This document shows positions 27,101-35,245 of a stretch of DNA of 64,000 nucleotides, one piece after another. Made by a program: the position numbers and the translations under genes. A model generated the notes under the pieces. The model saw only the letters and a list, made by a program, of their open reading frames with translations, made no database searches and was not told the DNA's origin. How positions within the stretch are numbered: the stretch's first letter is position 1; each line of letters starts with the position of its first letter. Origin of the DNA: DATJHM01 sp035493895 (GTDB lineage: Bacteria > Chloroflexota > Ktedonobacteria > Ktedonobacterales > Ktedonobacteraceae); NCBI GenBank assembly GCA_035493895.1, contig DATJHM010000139.1, positions 1-64,000 of the forward strand. Direction: 5' to 3'.

Positions 27101-28913
27101 GGTGGACCATCGACGCTTGCCCAGACCAGAACTGGTTCCCAGAAGCGAAGCGAGTATGCAAAATGAATCCCCTGGCCCAATTGAAGAAATACTGCTCAAG
27201 CTATGGCAGAAACTACTGGCAGCGCCGCAGATAGGGATCTATGACAGCTTCTTTAAGGCGGGGGGCCATTCGCTCCTTGCAGTGCGTCTCATTGCGCAAA
27301 TACGTGTCCTCTTCCAGGTCGAACTGTCAGTGCCCGCGTTTTTTGATGCGCCAACAGTGGCAGAGGTAGCAAAACATGTCAAGCAGGCTTTAGATCATAA
27401 TAGAGGATTAGCACGGCCTCCTCTTGTCGCGATGGCGCGCCCTGAGGCAATACCACTTTCCTTTGCGCAGCAGCGACTCTGGTTCCTGGATCGATTACAG
27501 CCTGGGAATCATGCCTATCTCGTTTCAATGACTGAGCATTTAGGTTTTGTCAGTATTCGAGCGCTGGAGCGTAGCCTGGAAGAACTCGTGCGTCGACATG
27601 AAAGCCTGCGTACCACCTTTACCTCATATGCGGGCCAACCTGTACAACGCATTCATCCCCCTGATCGTCCGCGTCTACCGCTGATCGATCTGTGCGGATT
27701 GAGAGCAGAGCGGAAAAAGACCGAGGCATGGCGTTTGAGCACGTTGGAGGCACAGCGTCCCTGCGATTTAGAGCGTGGGCCATTGTTGCGTATCCATCTT
27801 ATACGACTTGAACGTGAAGAGCACATCTTGCAACTTACCTTGCACCATATTATTACCGATGGCTGGTCTAATGAAATCCTGGTCGATGAGTTGATTACCC
27901 TCTATGGGGCTTACGTTTCTGGGCGGCCCTCACCTCTTGCCCCTTTACCGCTACAGTATGCCGATTATGCCCTCTGGCAACGACAGTGGTTGCAGGGGGA
28001 GGCTCTGGAGGCCCAGCTAGATTATTGGACACGACAACTGGGAGGTGTGCGTCCAATAAAACTCCCCACTGATTATGCCTATCCACTTGTACCCACTTCT
28101 CGTGGGGCTATCCACCACTTTACGCTTACAGAAGATCTCTCCCGGGCCCTCCTCGCCTTGAGTCACCAGGAAAATGTCACCCTGTTTATGACCCTGCTGG
28201 CGGCTTTCCAGGTCCTTTTCTATCGTTATACAGAGCAGACAGATATTGTTATCGGGACAGATAGTGCAAATCGTAATCATGTAGAGACTGAAGACATGGT
28301 TGGCTTCTTTGTGAATCTCCTGGCCTTACGAGTTGATTTAAGTGGCAAGCCTTCATTTAAGGAAGTGCTCAAGCGTGTTCGCGCGGTCGTGCTAGCAGCC
28401 TATACGCACGGCGAGACGCCCTTTGAACTGCTGGTTGAGAAACTGGCTCCCGACCATTATCTGGTGCATATGCCTCTTGTCCAGGTCTTGTTTGTGATGC
28501 AAAATCTCCCCGTGAAAGCGCAAAAAATCACGGATGTCGTCGTGCAGGCAAAACCTGAAGCTGCTGGTCAAGCACAATCCCAACCTGCGACGGATAGAGA
28601 GACGGCGGCCAAGTTTGATCTGGCATTGTTCATGCAAGAACATTCGGGCAAGCTTATGGGGGCCTTGAACTATCGTCTTGATCTGTTCCGGGAAAATACT
28701 ATCGCCCTATTCGTTAGTCGTTTTATTGCCTTGCTCCAAAGTAGTGTCAGTCAGCCAGATGAATCCATCGATCTGCTGGACATCCGCTCAGAGGCTGAAA
28801 ACGAACAACAGAAGCAGGAAGAGCAAAAACGCCGCAAAGAGTTGCAAATAAGCCATGACGCATGGCTTGATTTCTCTGCGATGAATTTTACTGGACAGGA
28901 GAATAACCTGTAG
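24129..28913 (+). CDS. Nonribosomal peptide synthetase 4: C-A(Asn)-T-C
   Basis: Translation probably starts at TTG 24129, with GGAGG about seven bases upstream; no nearby in-frame ATG precedes the C domain. Domains by base: C about 24260-25580, whose motif reads HHIITDEW (Glu for the usual Gly, near 24661); A about 25660-27130 with YTSGSTG near 26082; T Ser codon 27270 (GGHS); and a final C about 27460-28790 with an intact HHIITDG near 27844. The pocket code reads DLTKIGEVGK, one conservative change from the published Asn code DLTKLGEVGK. The protein ends in a lysine/glutamate-rich tail with no carrier, thioesterase or reductase domain. The last C domain may pass the chain to a further protein encoded elsewhere, or release it onto an amine or hydroxyl. 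Confidence 0.95.
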   Translation: MGENGKKRVASLTPEQRRQILQRLQKKQTKASQIPLLPRGQGTNIFPLSYAQQRLWFQDQLQPGNPAYVIPSILRIHGEIDIHALERSIRTLIHRHESLRTTFSERDGEPVQVIHPVGNYLLPVIDLSHLEVARRDKEAQRLAQQAAQCAYDLVRGPLLRTLLLHLKRDEHMFLVTLHHIITDEWSGTIFVRELATLYQAYQVGGPSPLAPVPIQYADYALWQRQWLQGEVLATQVDYWRKQLAGISFLKLPSDHPRPDMQTYRGAVRTTFLPVDVLTQLQTLSQQEGVTLFMLLLTAFQVLLLRYTGQQDISVGTSIANRMRADVEGVIGYFANVLVMRCDLSGDPTFLQLLKQVSKVCLQAYAHQDIPFTKIVEELEPERDLSRSPFFQVMFDLQSMSQERGNRASASVEFVSVGRTSSKFDLTLALTETRQGLYGKLEYNTDLFEEGTIIRLLNHWENVLHGVVQTPRAHLSELPLLSIQEREQLLVTWNATQAAYPEHLCLHDLFTRQVARTPDAIAVESGAKQLTYAQLDRLTNQVAHYLQHLGVGPDVLVGLALPRSIELIIGMLGILKAGGAYVPLDMASPELRLAAIVESAHLSILLTLSPLRARLPTVEQMICLDSAWRVMMRSPQEEPARTVQPTNLAYVIYTSGSTGQPKGVMIPHQGVVHYVDWSSKHYAVADGMGSAMHSPLSFDLTITSLFPALAVGRRVILTPEEPGIEALSALLAQKPDLSVLKLTPAHLNLLTQTLPLERFPTAARALIIGGEALHADSVQVWRQHAAATRLINEYGPTETVVGCCIYEIAAGEELADAVPIGRPLPNTQIYLLDAHMQLVPIGVPGELYIGGIGLGRGYLHRPDLTAERFVANPFSREPGARLYKTGDLARYRAEDGILEYLGRIDTQVKLRGYRIELAEIEAVLRQHPQVADSVVRLQETGPAAPRLIGYVVARTQLSSEELDEIARKYLPDYMIPAQFIIIDALPLTANGKVDHRRLPRPELVPRSEASMQNESPGPIEEILLKLWQKLLAAPQIGIYDSFFKAGGHSLLAVRLIAQIRVLFQVELSVPAFFDAPTVAEVAKHVKQALDHNRGLARPPLVAMARPEAIPLSFAQQRLWFLDRLQPGNHAYLVSMTEHLGFVSIRALERSLEELVRRHESLRTTFTSYAGQPVQRIHPPDRPRLPLIDLCGLRAERKKTEAWRLSTLEAQRPCDLERGPLLRIHLIRLEREEHILQLTLHHIITDGWSNEILVDELITLYGAYVSGRPSPLAPLPLQYADYALWQRQWLQGEALEAQLDYWTRQLGGVRPIKLPTDYAYPLVPTSRGAIHHFTLTEDLSRALLALSHQENVTLFMTLLAAFQVLFYRYTEQTDIVIGTDSANRNHVETEDMVGFFVNLLALRVDLSGKPSFKEVLKRVRAVVLAAYTHGETPFELLVEKLAPDHYLVHMPLVQVLFVMQNLPVKAQKITDVVVQAKPEAAGQAQSQPATDRETAAKFDLALFMQEHSGKLMGALNYRLDLFRENTIALFVSRFIALLQSSVSQPDESIDLLDIRSEAENEQQKQEEQKRRKELQISHDAWLDFSAMNFTGQENNL

Positions 28914-28960
28914 TTCTATTTCGTACAAAGATCTAGCGCATAGATGTAGATTTTGGAGAT

Positions 28961-29010
28961 AATGGTGAATGTACGTGGCCAGAATAGCCTTACCACGTAC
29001 ATTCACCATT
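28961..29010. terminator. Perfect 18-bp inverted repeat between convergent genes
   Basis: AATGGTGAATGTACGTGG at 28961-28978 is exactly reverse-complementary to 28993-29010, with a 14-base loop. It sits between the 3' ends of NRPS4 (plus) and the ABC exporter (minus), where a bidirectional terminator is expected. Neither side has a good T-run, so a protein-binding site cannot be excluded. Confidence 0.65.
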
Positions 29011-29076
29011 CTATCTTCGCCGTAGAAAAACGCGAGAGCAGGCATGTGGAGCCGCAAGTAGTCTCTCTCTAGAAGG

Positions 29077-31080
29077 TTATCTCTGCTCAAGAACAGGTGC
29101 ACTCAGCTGCTGGTGAGAGAATTGCTGAGCATATAAACTCGCGTATAACCCATGAAGAGCCAGTAATTCCTGATGGGTGCCTCGTTCTACAATACGTCCT
29201 TTGTCCAGGACTAAAATCATATCAGCAGACAGAATGGTGGAGAGACGGTGTGCAATTGCAATGGTAGTACGATTCTTCATTAAGGACTCTAACGCCGTCT
29301 GAACCAGGCGCTCGGAATGGGTATCAAGTGAGCTGGTCGCCTCGTCTAATATGAGGATGCGTGGATCTTTGAGAATAACGCGAGCAATCGCCAGGCGTTG
29401 TTTCTCTCCCCCCGAGAGTCTATAGCCGCGCTCACCCACAAGCGTGTCATACCCTTCCTCGAGCCCCATGATGACCTCATGAATAGCAGCCGCTTTTGCT
29501 GCGGCTATCATTTCCGCTTCTGTGGCATCCAGGCGTGCATAGAGCAGATTTTCACGCACAGAGGCATGAAATAAGAACGTCTCCTGCGTCACAACGCCAA
29601 TGAGAGCACTGAGAGACGCGAGTTTCACGTCTTTAATATTCTGTCCATCAATCTCTACCGCGCCCTCATCAACGTCATAGAGGCGAGGAATAAGATACGT
29701 AATCGTTGTCTTACCAGCTCCACTGGGACCAATGAGCGCCACCAGTTGTCCAGGTTTCAAGGAAAAGGAGATGTTCTCCAGCGTCACCATGCCTTGCGGG
29801 CTCGGGAAGGCCTGATCCATGATCGTCCTCTCGCTCTCCCGCAAGTCGCCAGATACAACATCCCTCCGCGCGGCTTTTGCGTTATCGCTTGCTACCGAAG
29901 TATGGTTCGCTTCCTGTCCGTTCTGACTCGTTCGTTTCTCAAAGAGGAGGGAATTCTCTCGTTTGTATGAAAAGGTCACATTGCGCAACGTCACCTCACC
30001 CCGCACCTGCTCCGGTATGAGTTCCTGTGCATGTGGACTATCTTGAATTTCCACGGGAAGATCGAGGTATTCAAAAATGCGATCAAAGAGCGCCAGTGCC
30101 CCCTGAATGTTAATCTGTAACGGGAACAATGAACTAAATATAGTAAATAATCTGTTCTGGAGCGTGGTAAAAGCAACGATGCCGCCAATGGTAATTCCGA
30201 CCGATTGATTAGATGAGTAAATAATCTGCCAGCCTGCGACGATATAGATGATCGCAGGAGCAAAGATAAAGAACGTCGTGAAGAGAAACATAATCCAGCG
30301 ACCAATCATTTGCTGGCGAATGCCAAGGTCGGTCAGCTTTTTATTTTCTTCCTTAAAGCGGTGCTGCATATACTGCTGGCGTCCCAGCGTTTTAATCAGC
30401 AAGATGCCACTTACGGAAAGCGTCTCCTGCATCGTTGCCGTCATTGACGCCAGGGTTTGTTGTACCAATGCACTCAGACGTCGTCGTACTTTTCCGGCTT
30501 TATACGTAAGCCCCAGGAAAAGGGGGAGCAGGATAATGGAGATGAGCGTCAGAAATGGGCTGATGTAGAGCATCGCCGCGATAGTAATGATCGCATTAAA
30601 GATCTGTGTGATTGCGGTCACAAAGGTATCCGTAACTGCTGTCTGTGCCCCTTGCACATCATTAGAGAGACGTGATTGGATCTCGCCAGTACGTGTAGAG
30701 GTGAAGAAGCTAAAAGGGAGGAGCTGAATTTTGCTATAGAGCCGGTCCCGGAAGTCACGCATGATATTCTGGCCGATGATATTCGTCAAGTAGGTTTGCG
30801 CAATCCCAAGCAGTCCCCCAACCACCGCCGCTCCCAATCCGATGGCAGCATAGAGAAAGAGATGCTCAATATTGTGCTTGAGGATTGCATCATCCAGGAT
30901 TGCACGAATGACGAGAGGGGTAACCATACTTAACAATGTTGTGAGAATGATGATCAGTATATCGAGCACCATTTTCACGCGGTATGGTCCAACCATCTGG
31001 AAAACACGCCTGACCGTATGCAGATCACTTTGCTTCTTTTGTGCTTCCTGACCTCTAGTAAAAATCGATAAACGCTTCAT
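29077..31080 (-). CDS. ABC exporter, fused membrane and ATPase domains (MsbA-like)
   Basis: This 667-aa half-transporter has an N-terminal six-helix ABC membrane domain (about residues 35-330) fused to a nucleotide-binding domain. Walker A reads GPSGAGKT, the signature is LSGGEKQR, Walker B is ILILDEATSS, and the switch His is in IAHRLST. Such exporters work as dimers at the cytoplasmic membrane. Its position between the NRPS genes and the tailoring genes suggests peptide export or self-protection. The start ATG has AAGGGA seven bases upstream. An oddity is that the first beta-strand of the ATPase domain appears twice (VTLRNVTFSY about 363 and VTLENISFSL about 430). The copies are separated by about 60 polar residues absent from ordinary family members. 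Confidence 0.93.
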   Translation of the reverse strand: MKRLSIFTRGQEAQKKQSDLHTVRRVFQMVGPYRVKMVLDILIIILTTLLSMVTPLVIRAILDDAILKHNIEHLFLYAAIGLGAAVVGGLLGIAQTYLTNIIGQNIMRDFRDRLYSKIQLLPFSFFTSTRTGEIQSRLSNDVQGAQTAVTDTFVTAITQIFNAIITIAAMLYISPFLTLISIILLPLFLGLTYKAGKVRRRLSALVQQTLASMTATMQETLSVSGILLIKTLGRQQYMQHRFKEENKKLTDLGIRQQMIGRWIMFLFTTFFIFAPAIIYIVAGWQIIYSSNQSVGITIGGIVAFTTLQNRLFTIFSSLFPLQINIQGALALFDRIFEYLDLPVEIQDSPHAQELIPEQVRGEVTLRNVTFSYKRENSLLFEKRTSQNGQEANHTSVASDNAKAARRDVVSGDLRESERTIMDQAFPSPQGMVTLENISFSLKPGQLVALIGPSGAGKTTITYLIPRLYDVDEGAVEIDGQNIKDVKLASLSALIGVVTQETFLFHASVRENLLYARLDATEAEMIAAAKAAAIHEVIMGLEEGYDTLVGERGYRLSGGEKQRLAIARVILKDPRILILDEATSSLDTHSERLVQTALESLMKNRTTIAIAHRLSTILSADMILVLDKGRIVERGTHQELLALHGLYASLYAQQFSHQQLSAPVLEQR

Positions 31081-31613
31081 TACTTATCCCTTAATAATGT
31101 GGCACTCGACCAGGACTTTGACTTGAAAATCTCATGTCTCTCTCGTCTTCTTTCACCTCGGTTTTCACAGAATAATACCTTCATGGATAGCGCAAAAGAG
31201 CCTGACACAGAGAGACTCTCATGAGGAGTGTACCTGAACCGGGCCTGAGCATGCTATTGTTACTGCTCGATTTCACACGGAAGCAGTTCCCTACAGCTGT
31301 TCCCGGATCCTCAGGGCATGTGGGAAGAGTAGTCTGGCTTCCTCACACTATCTCGCGTTCTGCAAATAGACAAGCACGAAAGCACAAGCAACAATTTATG
31401 CAACAGAGAAAGAGGCATTACTACCGGAATAAATCGGGCAATAAGGCTCGTATTCTGATGCCCAGGTTGACTATACTCTCTAATAAGAGACAGATCTGTC
31501 CACTGAAAAGATTGCACAGCCGCTTGCTAAGTGGGTCTTCGCAGAAGCAATCAGAAAAAGTCAACGAGAAATGTATGCAGTAGTTGAGTAGTAAAAGTAT
31601 AAGGAACAGTTCT
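31081..31613. other. Divergent intergenic region
   Basis: This stretch separates the minus-strand exporter from the plus-strand tailoring genes and should hold both promoters. I see no convincing -35/-10 pair, hairpin or repeat. An open frame at 31221-31583 has no ribosome site and protein-unlike composition, so I do not call it. Confidence 0.5.
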
Positions 31614-31949
31614 ATGGATGATCTGGTACGACGCCTTGCGGAAGGAAATCATCAGGTAGTAGTTGGAGGTCCCCAACCTACGCTGGAAGAATTCAAAAAC
31701 CGTGTTGAGGATATGGGATACGTCTTTATCAAATTTACTGAGACACGTGGGGGGACCGACCTGGGTGTCAGAGTAGATAAGAGCGCGACACATCTCAGTC
31801 AAGCTTCTTTCGATCAGGCAACTGGGCTTGCCCATGTCGAAGGCACATTGACACTGAATTATGTAAAAGTGCGTTGTGTCGCCGATATTGATCTGGCAAC
31901 GCTCCGAGGGACAGGACACCTTGTTGCCCTGGAAGAGGTACATCCCTGA
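31614..31949 (+). CDS. Small protein of unknown function (111 aa)
   Basis: I do not recognise this protein. The ATG at 31614 has AAGGAA seven bases upstream. The sequence is soluble, mixed alpha/beta in character, without signal peptide or membrane segment. Its N-terminal third is acidic-helical (MDDLVRRLAEG, PTLEEFKNRVEDMGY). The C-terminal half alternates hydrophobic and polar residues (GTLTLNYVKVRCVADIDL), as in a small beta-sheet domain. It is not an MbtH homologue, because the conserved Trp/Pro pattern of that family is missing. It is the first gene of a run that continues with a dioxygenase (77 bases on), a P450 and a methyltransferase, so a role as partner, carrier-interacting or resistance protein for the cluster is possible but unproven. 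Confidence 0.7.
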   Translation: MDDLVRRLAEGNHQVVVGGPQPTLEEFKNRVEDMGYVFIKFTETRGGTDLGVRVDKSATHLSQASFDQATGLAHVEGTLTLNYVKVRCVADIDLATLRGTGHLVALEEVHP

Positions 31950-32025
31950 GCGTTCAGTCGTAGAGGCCGATAACAGGGCTGAGTTGAAAAAACTGTTCAG
32001 AGTAAAAACTGCAATGAGGGGAACA

Positions 32026-32856
32026 ATGCGAACTATAAACAATCGTCCGCAAGCAACTGCTGGTCAAAGTTCCTATACAGTAGCCGACTTTTCTGGAGCA
32101 GCTTTTCACATCCAGAACGCCAGAAAGCTCTGGTCTATTAGTAGCCAACCTGCGTTTACTGAGACCGCACCTCTTGCATATCTGTCGAGCGAATTGGACA
32201 ATATGGACGCCGCAGTACAAACGGATTATTTGCACCTTGCGTCGTTGTTCAACAACCTTCCTCTGGATAGATATTTGCAAGAAGGAGCTACGTTCAGATA
32301 TAGACGATTTGGTCGATTCAAACAAGATTCAAGCAATCCTTATAACTCGCCTGAGCCACTCCCACATCTCGCATTCTTTCAAAGCACTGACCTTAATCCA
32401 TATGCAGGTGGAATCCAACGAACGTTCGAGCCTATGGAGCAAGAAATGGTTGACAACCCGTATCTGCGAGATTTATTAATCAATCTTTTTTGCCTTATTC
32501 CGACGCATGAACGCACAAAATTCCGCTTTTGGGATGTAGGATTGCACCCAACACGCGTCATTGGGAAAGCGACAGAAGCAGGCTATGGAGCACCTGAGGG
32601 ATTGCACCAGGACGGCCACTATTTTTCTGCCACAGTACTGATAAGTCGTAAAAACGTGTCCGGTGGAGAGTCAATCTTTGCGGATATGCAAAAAGTGATT
32701 TTCTGGCAACAGGCATTGCTCAATCCCAGTGATATCGTCCTCTGGCGTGATGCGCATTGCTGGCACGATGTGACAGAGATTATACCGGTTGACATGTCAC
32801 AAGCAGCAAATCGGGATATGATAGGATTTACCTGGAATCCACTGAGAGAGCAGTGA
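32026..32856 (+). CDS. Fe(II)/2-oxoglutarate dioxygenase of the PF10014 (amino-acid hydroxylase) type
   Basis: The C-terminal half has the features of the PF10014 family, which includes L-isoleucine 4-hydroxylase. APEGLHQDGH gives the HxD metal ligands (His about 194). It is followed by LISRKNVSGGES and the distal His about 247 in CWHDVTEI. Characterised members hydroxylate free amino acids in the cytosol. Here it may supply a hydroxylated precursor to the synthetases, including the module that lacks an A domain; that is inference. I chose ATG 32026 (276 aa), preceded by GAGGGGA; ATG 32014 is also in frame, and a longer frame opens at 31876 but overlaps the previous gene. The P450 follows at once, so the two are probably co-transcribed. 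Confidence 0.85.
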   Translation: MRTINNRPQATAGQSSYTVADFSGAAFHIQNARKLWSISSQPAFTETAPLAYLSSELDNMDAAVQTDYLHLASLFNNLPLDRYLQEGATFRYRRFGRFKQDSSNPYNSPEPLPHLAFFQSTDLNPYAGGIQRTFEPMEQEMVDNPYLRDLLINLFCLIPTHERTKFRFWDVGLHPTRVIGKATEAGYGAPEGLHQDGHYFSATVLISRKNVSGGESIFADMQKVIFWQQALLNPSDIVLWRDAHCWHDVTEIIPVDMSQAANRDMIGFTWNPLREQ

Positions 32857-32894
32857 GACGGAAAATTTCAGTGTCAGAGTTGGAAGAAAAGAAG

Positions 32895-34088
32895 ATGGAT
32901 CAACAGACAAAGAAAGCGTATAGCCTGCTTTCTCTCAGGCGCAATTATCAGCGTCCCCATACACACTACGCTCGACTCAGAATGCACGACAGCATCTATT
33001 ATGATACGACCAGCCTCTGCTGGTTAGTCACTGGTCACACGCCAGCGATGATGATACTGGATGATCCACGCTTCAGCGCACAATTGGGAGCAGAATCAAC
33101 TTCATCAATCACCACGCTCAATAAGCAAATGCTTTTCATGGACGGTGACAGGCATACACAAATACAATATGCCATGCTCCGTCCACTGGCCGAAATGGCC
33201 AAAAAGATCCCTGACGAGATTCGCGCATTTGCTCATGCTCTCTTAGTAGAAAAACAACAGGCCGGTGAAATGGATCTGGTCGGCGATTTTGCCTCAAAAA
33301 TTTCCCTCTTCGCGATTGCCTGTATTCTGGGCATTCCAGGGGATGATTGGCAACAACTTACACAACTTGAGCGCTGGTCAGATACCTTTGGTGATTTCAC
33401 GAGCGGTTATTTCCATGGGAATATGCAGGATATCCAGAATCTCGAAACATACTTCAGCCAGTTACTTGTTGCCAAAAGACACGCATCTGACGATGGCCTC
33501 TTGAGTACGCTCGCCACAGATCAGCAGGCATTTCCTGACGAGGGGGAGTTGGTCGCAAATTGTATGATGATTTTTGCCGCAGGACGATTGACGAGTAAAA
33601 AAGTTTTCAGTAATGGTATCCCTCTTCTCCTACAGAATTGGGATACTATGCGCAAAGAATATCGAGCGCACCCGGATACATTTCCCAAATTACTGAGTGA
33701 AGAGCTTTTACGCATGGTCACACCCACGCGGTATCTTATGCGCCAGGCAACGGAAGATGTTGATCTTTCGCCAAAATTCCAGGGACAACACCTGATCCAT
33801 AAAGGTGATCGTATCCTGATTTTTCTGGAAGCGGCCAATCGAGATCCTGCCCTTTTTAAAGATCCCGACATGCTTTTTCCCCAGCGTCGTCCAAATAAAC
33901 ATCTGGCCTTTGGCTTTGGCAGTCATCAATGTCCGGGCGCTCTTCTCGCACGAATTGAGCTTCAATCAACACTAGAAGAGCTTTTACAGCTCTCAAAATT
34001 GTGCTTGAAGCCCGGCCATATGCCACATTGGAACCCGAATCCGAATCTAGGAGGTTACAGCTCTTACCAGGTTCTTTTTCGCTTTTAA
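32895..34088 (+). CDS. Cytochrome P450
   Basis: This is a soluble bacterial-type P450 of about 397 aa. The haem-binding loop FGFGSHQCPG places the thiolate Cys near residue 346, and the ExxR pair is in SEELLRMV. The I-helix reads AAGRLTS, so the acidic residue before the conserved Thr is replaced by Leu. That change occurs in some P450s that act on carrier-bound substrates or run atypical chemistry. Start ATG 32895 has GGAAG eight bases upstream; an in-frame GTG at 32853 overlapping the previous stop is the alternative. Placement between a dioxygenase and a methyltransferase in the same direction suggests oxidative tailoring of the peptide or of a precursor. Confidence 0.92.
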   Translation: MDQQTKKAYSLLSLRRNYQRPHTHYARLRMHDSIYYDTTSLCWLVTGHTPAMMILDDPRFSAQLGAESTSSITTLNKQMLFMDGDRHTQIQYAMLRPLAEMAKKIPDEIRAFAHALLVEKQQAGEMDLVGDFASKISLFAIACILGIPGDDWQQLTQLERWSDTFGDFTSGYFHGNMQDIQNLETYFSQLLVAKRHASDDGLLSTLATDQQAFPDEGELVANCMMIFAAGRLTSKKVFSNGIPLLLQNWDTMRKEYRAHPDTFPKLLSEELLRMVTPTRYLMRQATEDVDLSPKFQGQHLIHKGDRILIFLEAANRDPALFKDPDMLFPQRRPNKHLAFGFGSHQCPGALLARIELQSTLEELLQLSKLCLKPGHMPHWNPNPNLGGYSSYQVLFRF

Positions 34089-34177
34089 AACTGTTCGTTC
34101 ATCTCAAAAAGAAGAGCTGGCTCTCTAGCGACGGATCTGAAATGGGGTCGTGTCGTACGAATGCCTGGAGTAAAGTT

Positions 34178-34981
34178 ATGGATAGTGACCAGAGACATAC
34201 TGTGCTAGATTTACTGGTAAATGACTATCGTAAAGACAAAAATGCGAGAAAAGATCTAGATTATGATCTTGTCACTTATATTAAGTACGAATATGCTACA
34301 CGGGCTGATGAAACAAAGAAACTGCTAGAACTTGATCAGGTACAGAGAATCTTGCTTCGCTTCGATATAACGATGGGACGTTCTCTCGATATTGGATGCG
34401 CAACCGGTCGATATCCATTCTGGTTGGCCAGTCGAGGTTTTAAGGCCACTGGCTATGATATTTCTGAGGAGGCAATCAATATCTGTCAAAAGCGCAGTGT
34501 CAATAGTCCACTGAGCACACAGCCCATGTTTAAGTTAAAGGATATTACCAGGTCAGAAGTCCCCAGCGATTATTTCACGCTTGTCACTTCAATGATGGGT
34601 ACGTTCAATCATATTGAACCAAACGATCGTTTAAAATTCCTTACAAGAGCCTATCAAGCTCTTGCTCAGGGCGGGCTCATCATACTTTCCACCTGGAATC
34701 CGACATGTCCATATCCTGGCTTTCTCAATTTCTATGTTCGGGAAGAAAGAGAGAAAATTATCAAATGTGCTTTATTACCTGAAGAACTCCTCTCGCTTTT
34801 AAAAACTGTAGGACTCATAAATATACATGTAGAGCACTTTTGTTTTCTTCCAGATATCTGTTATGATGCATGGTCTCCAGAAATCACCGAAGAACAAATA
34901 ATAGATGTGGACAAAAAGCTTTCTTTAACGCTGCATAACCGTAATAGCCAGATGTATGTCATCTTCGGACAGAAACTATGA
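34178..34981 (+). CDS. SAM-dependent methyltransferase, class I
   Basis: The Rossmann SAM-binding motif I is LDIGCATGRYPFW (about residues 69-81), followed by the acidic motif II in TGYDIS and a motif near TLVTSMMGTFNHIE. Length is 267 aa. I chose ATG 34178 because GGAG lies seven bases upstream; the frame is open back to 34001 but that part overlaps the P450 and reads unlike protein. Small-molecule O- or N-methylation of the peptide is likely from its position at the end of the tailoring run. The exact acceptor cannot be read from sequence. Confidence 0.87.
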   Translation: MDSDQRHTVLDLLVNDYRKDKNARKDLDYDLVTYIKYEYATRADETKKLLELDQVQRILLRFDITMGRSLDIGCATGRYPFWLASRGFKATGYDISEEAINICQKRSVNSPLSTQPMFKLKDITRSEVPSDYFTLVTSMMGTFNHIEPNDRLKFLTRAYQALAQGGLIILSTWNPTCPYPGFLNFYVREEREKIIKCALLPEELLSLLKTVGLINIHVEHFCFLPDICYDAWSPEITEEQIIDVDKKLSLTLHNRNSQMYVIFGQKL

Positions 34982-34982
34982 G

Positions 34983-35000
34983 GCCTGTGAGCAGGCTTCT
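34983..35000 (+). terminator. Weak intrinsic terminator after the methyltransferase
   Basis: GCCTG-TGAG-CAGGC at 34983-34996 forms a short hairpin directly after the methyltransferase stop codon and is followed by TTCTTG. The stem is only five base pairs, so efficiency is doubtful. Confidence 0.35.
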
Positions 35001-35245
35001 TGACACGCGTTGTGCCAATCACCAGGGCTACGGCACTGCTGCCTTCCCCAGGCCGTCACCAGATTCCAGGTCGCTGCGAAGTCGGGTTGCTGCATTTCGT
35101 AGAGCATCCGCTGGCAGAGTTCCTCTGCTGCTTCCTGCCTCATCACCTTCGCTGAGCAATTGCTAACGAAGCAGGAGCAGGCTGTCCTCCTCTTGAGCAA
35201 CCCATCGCTCTTTGCTGAAAGGCAGGAAGCGTGACAGGGGGCCTA

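Noticed and set aside
31221..31583. Plus-strand 120-aa frame upstream of the tailoring operon
   Set aside because: No ribosome site, basic low-complexity composition and no domain.
31614..31949. MbtH-like protein
   Set aside because: The size (111 aa) and sequence lack the conserved Trp-Pro pattern of MbtH proteins.
34976..35200. Minus-strand 74-aa open frame after the methyltransferase gene
   Set aside because: It overlaps the methyltransferase stop, has no ribosome site and no recognised domain. The stretch from MRQEAAEELCQRMLYEM looks mildly protein-like, so a gene relic is possible but not supportable.
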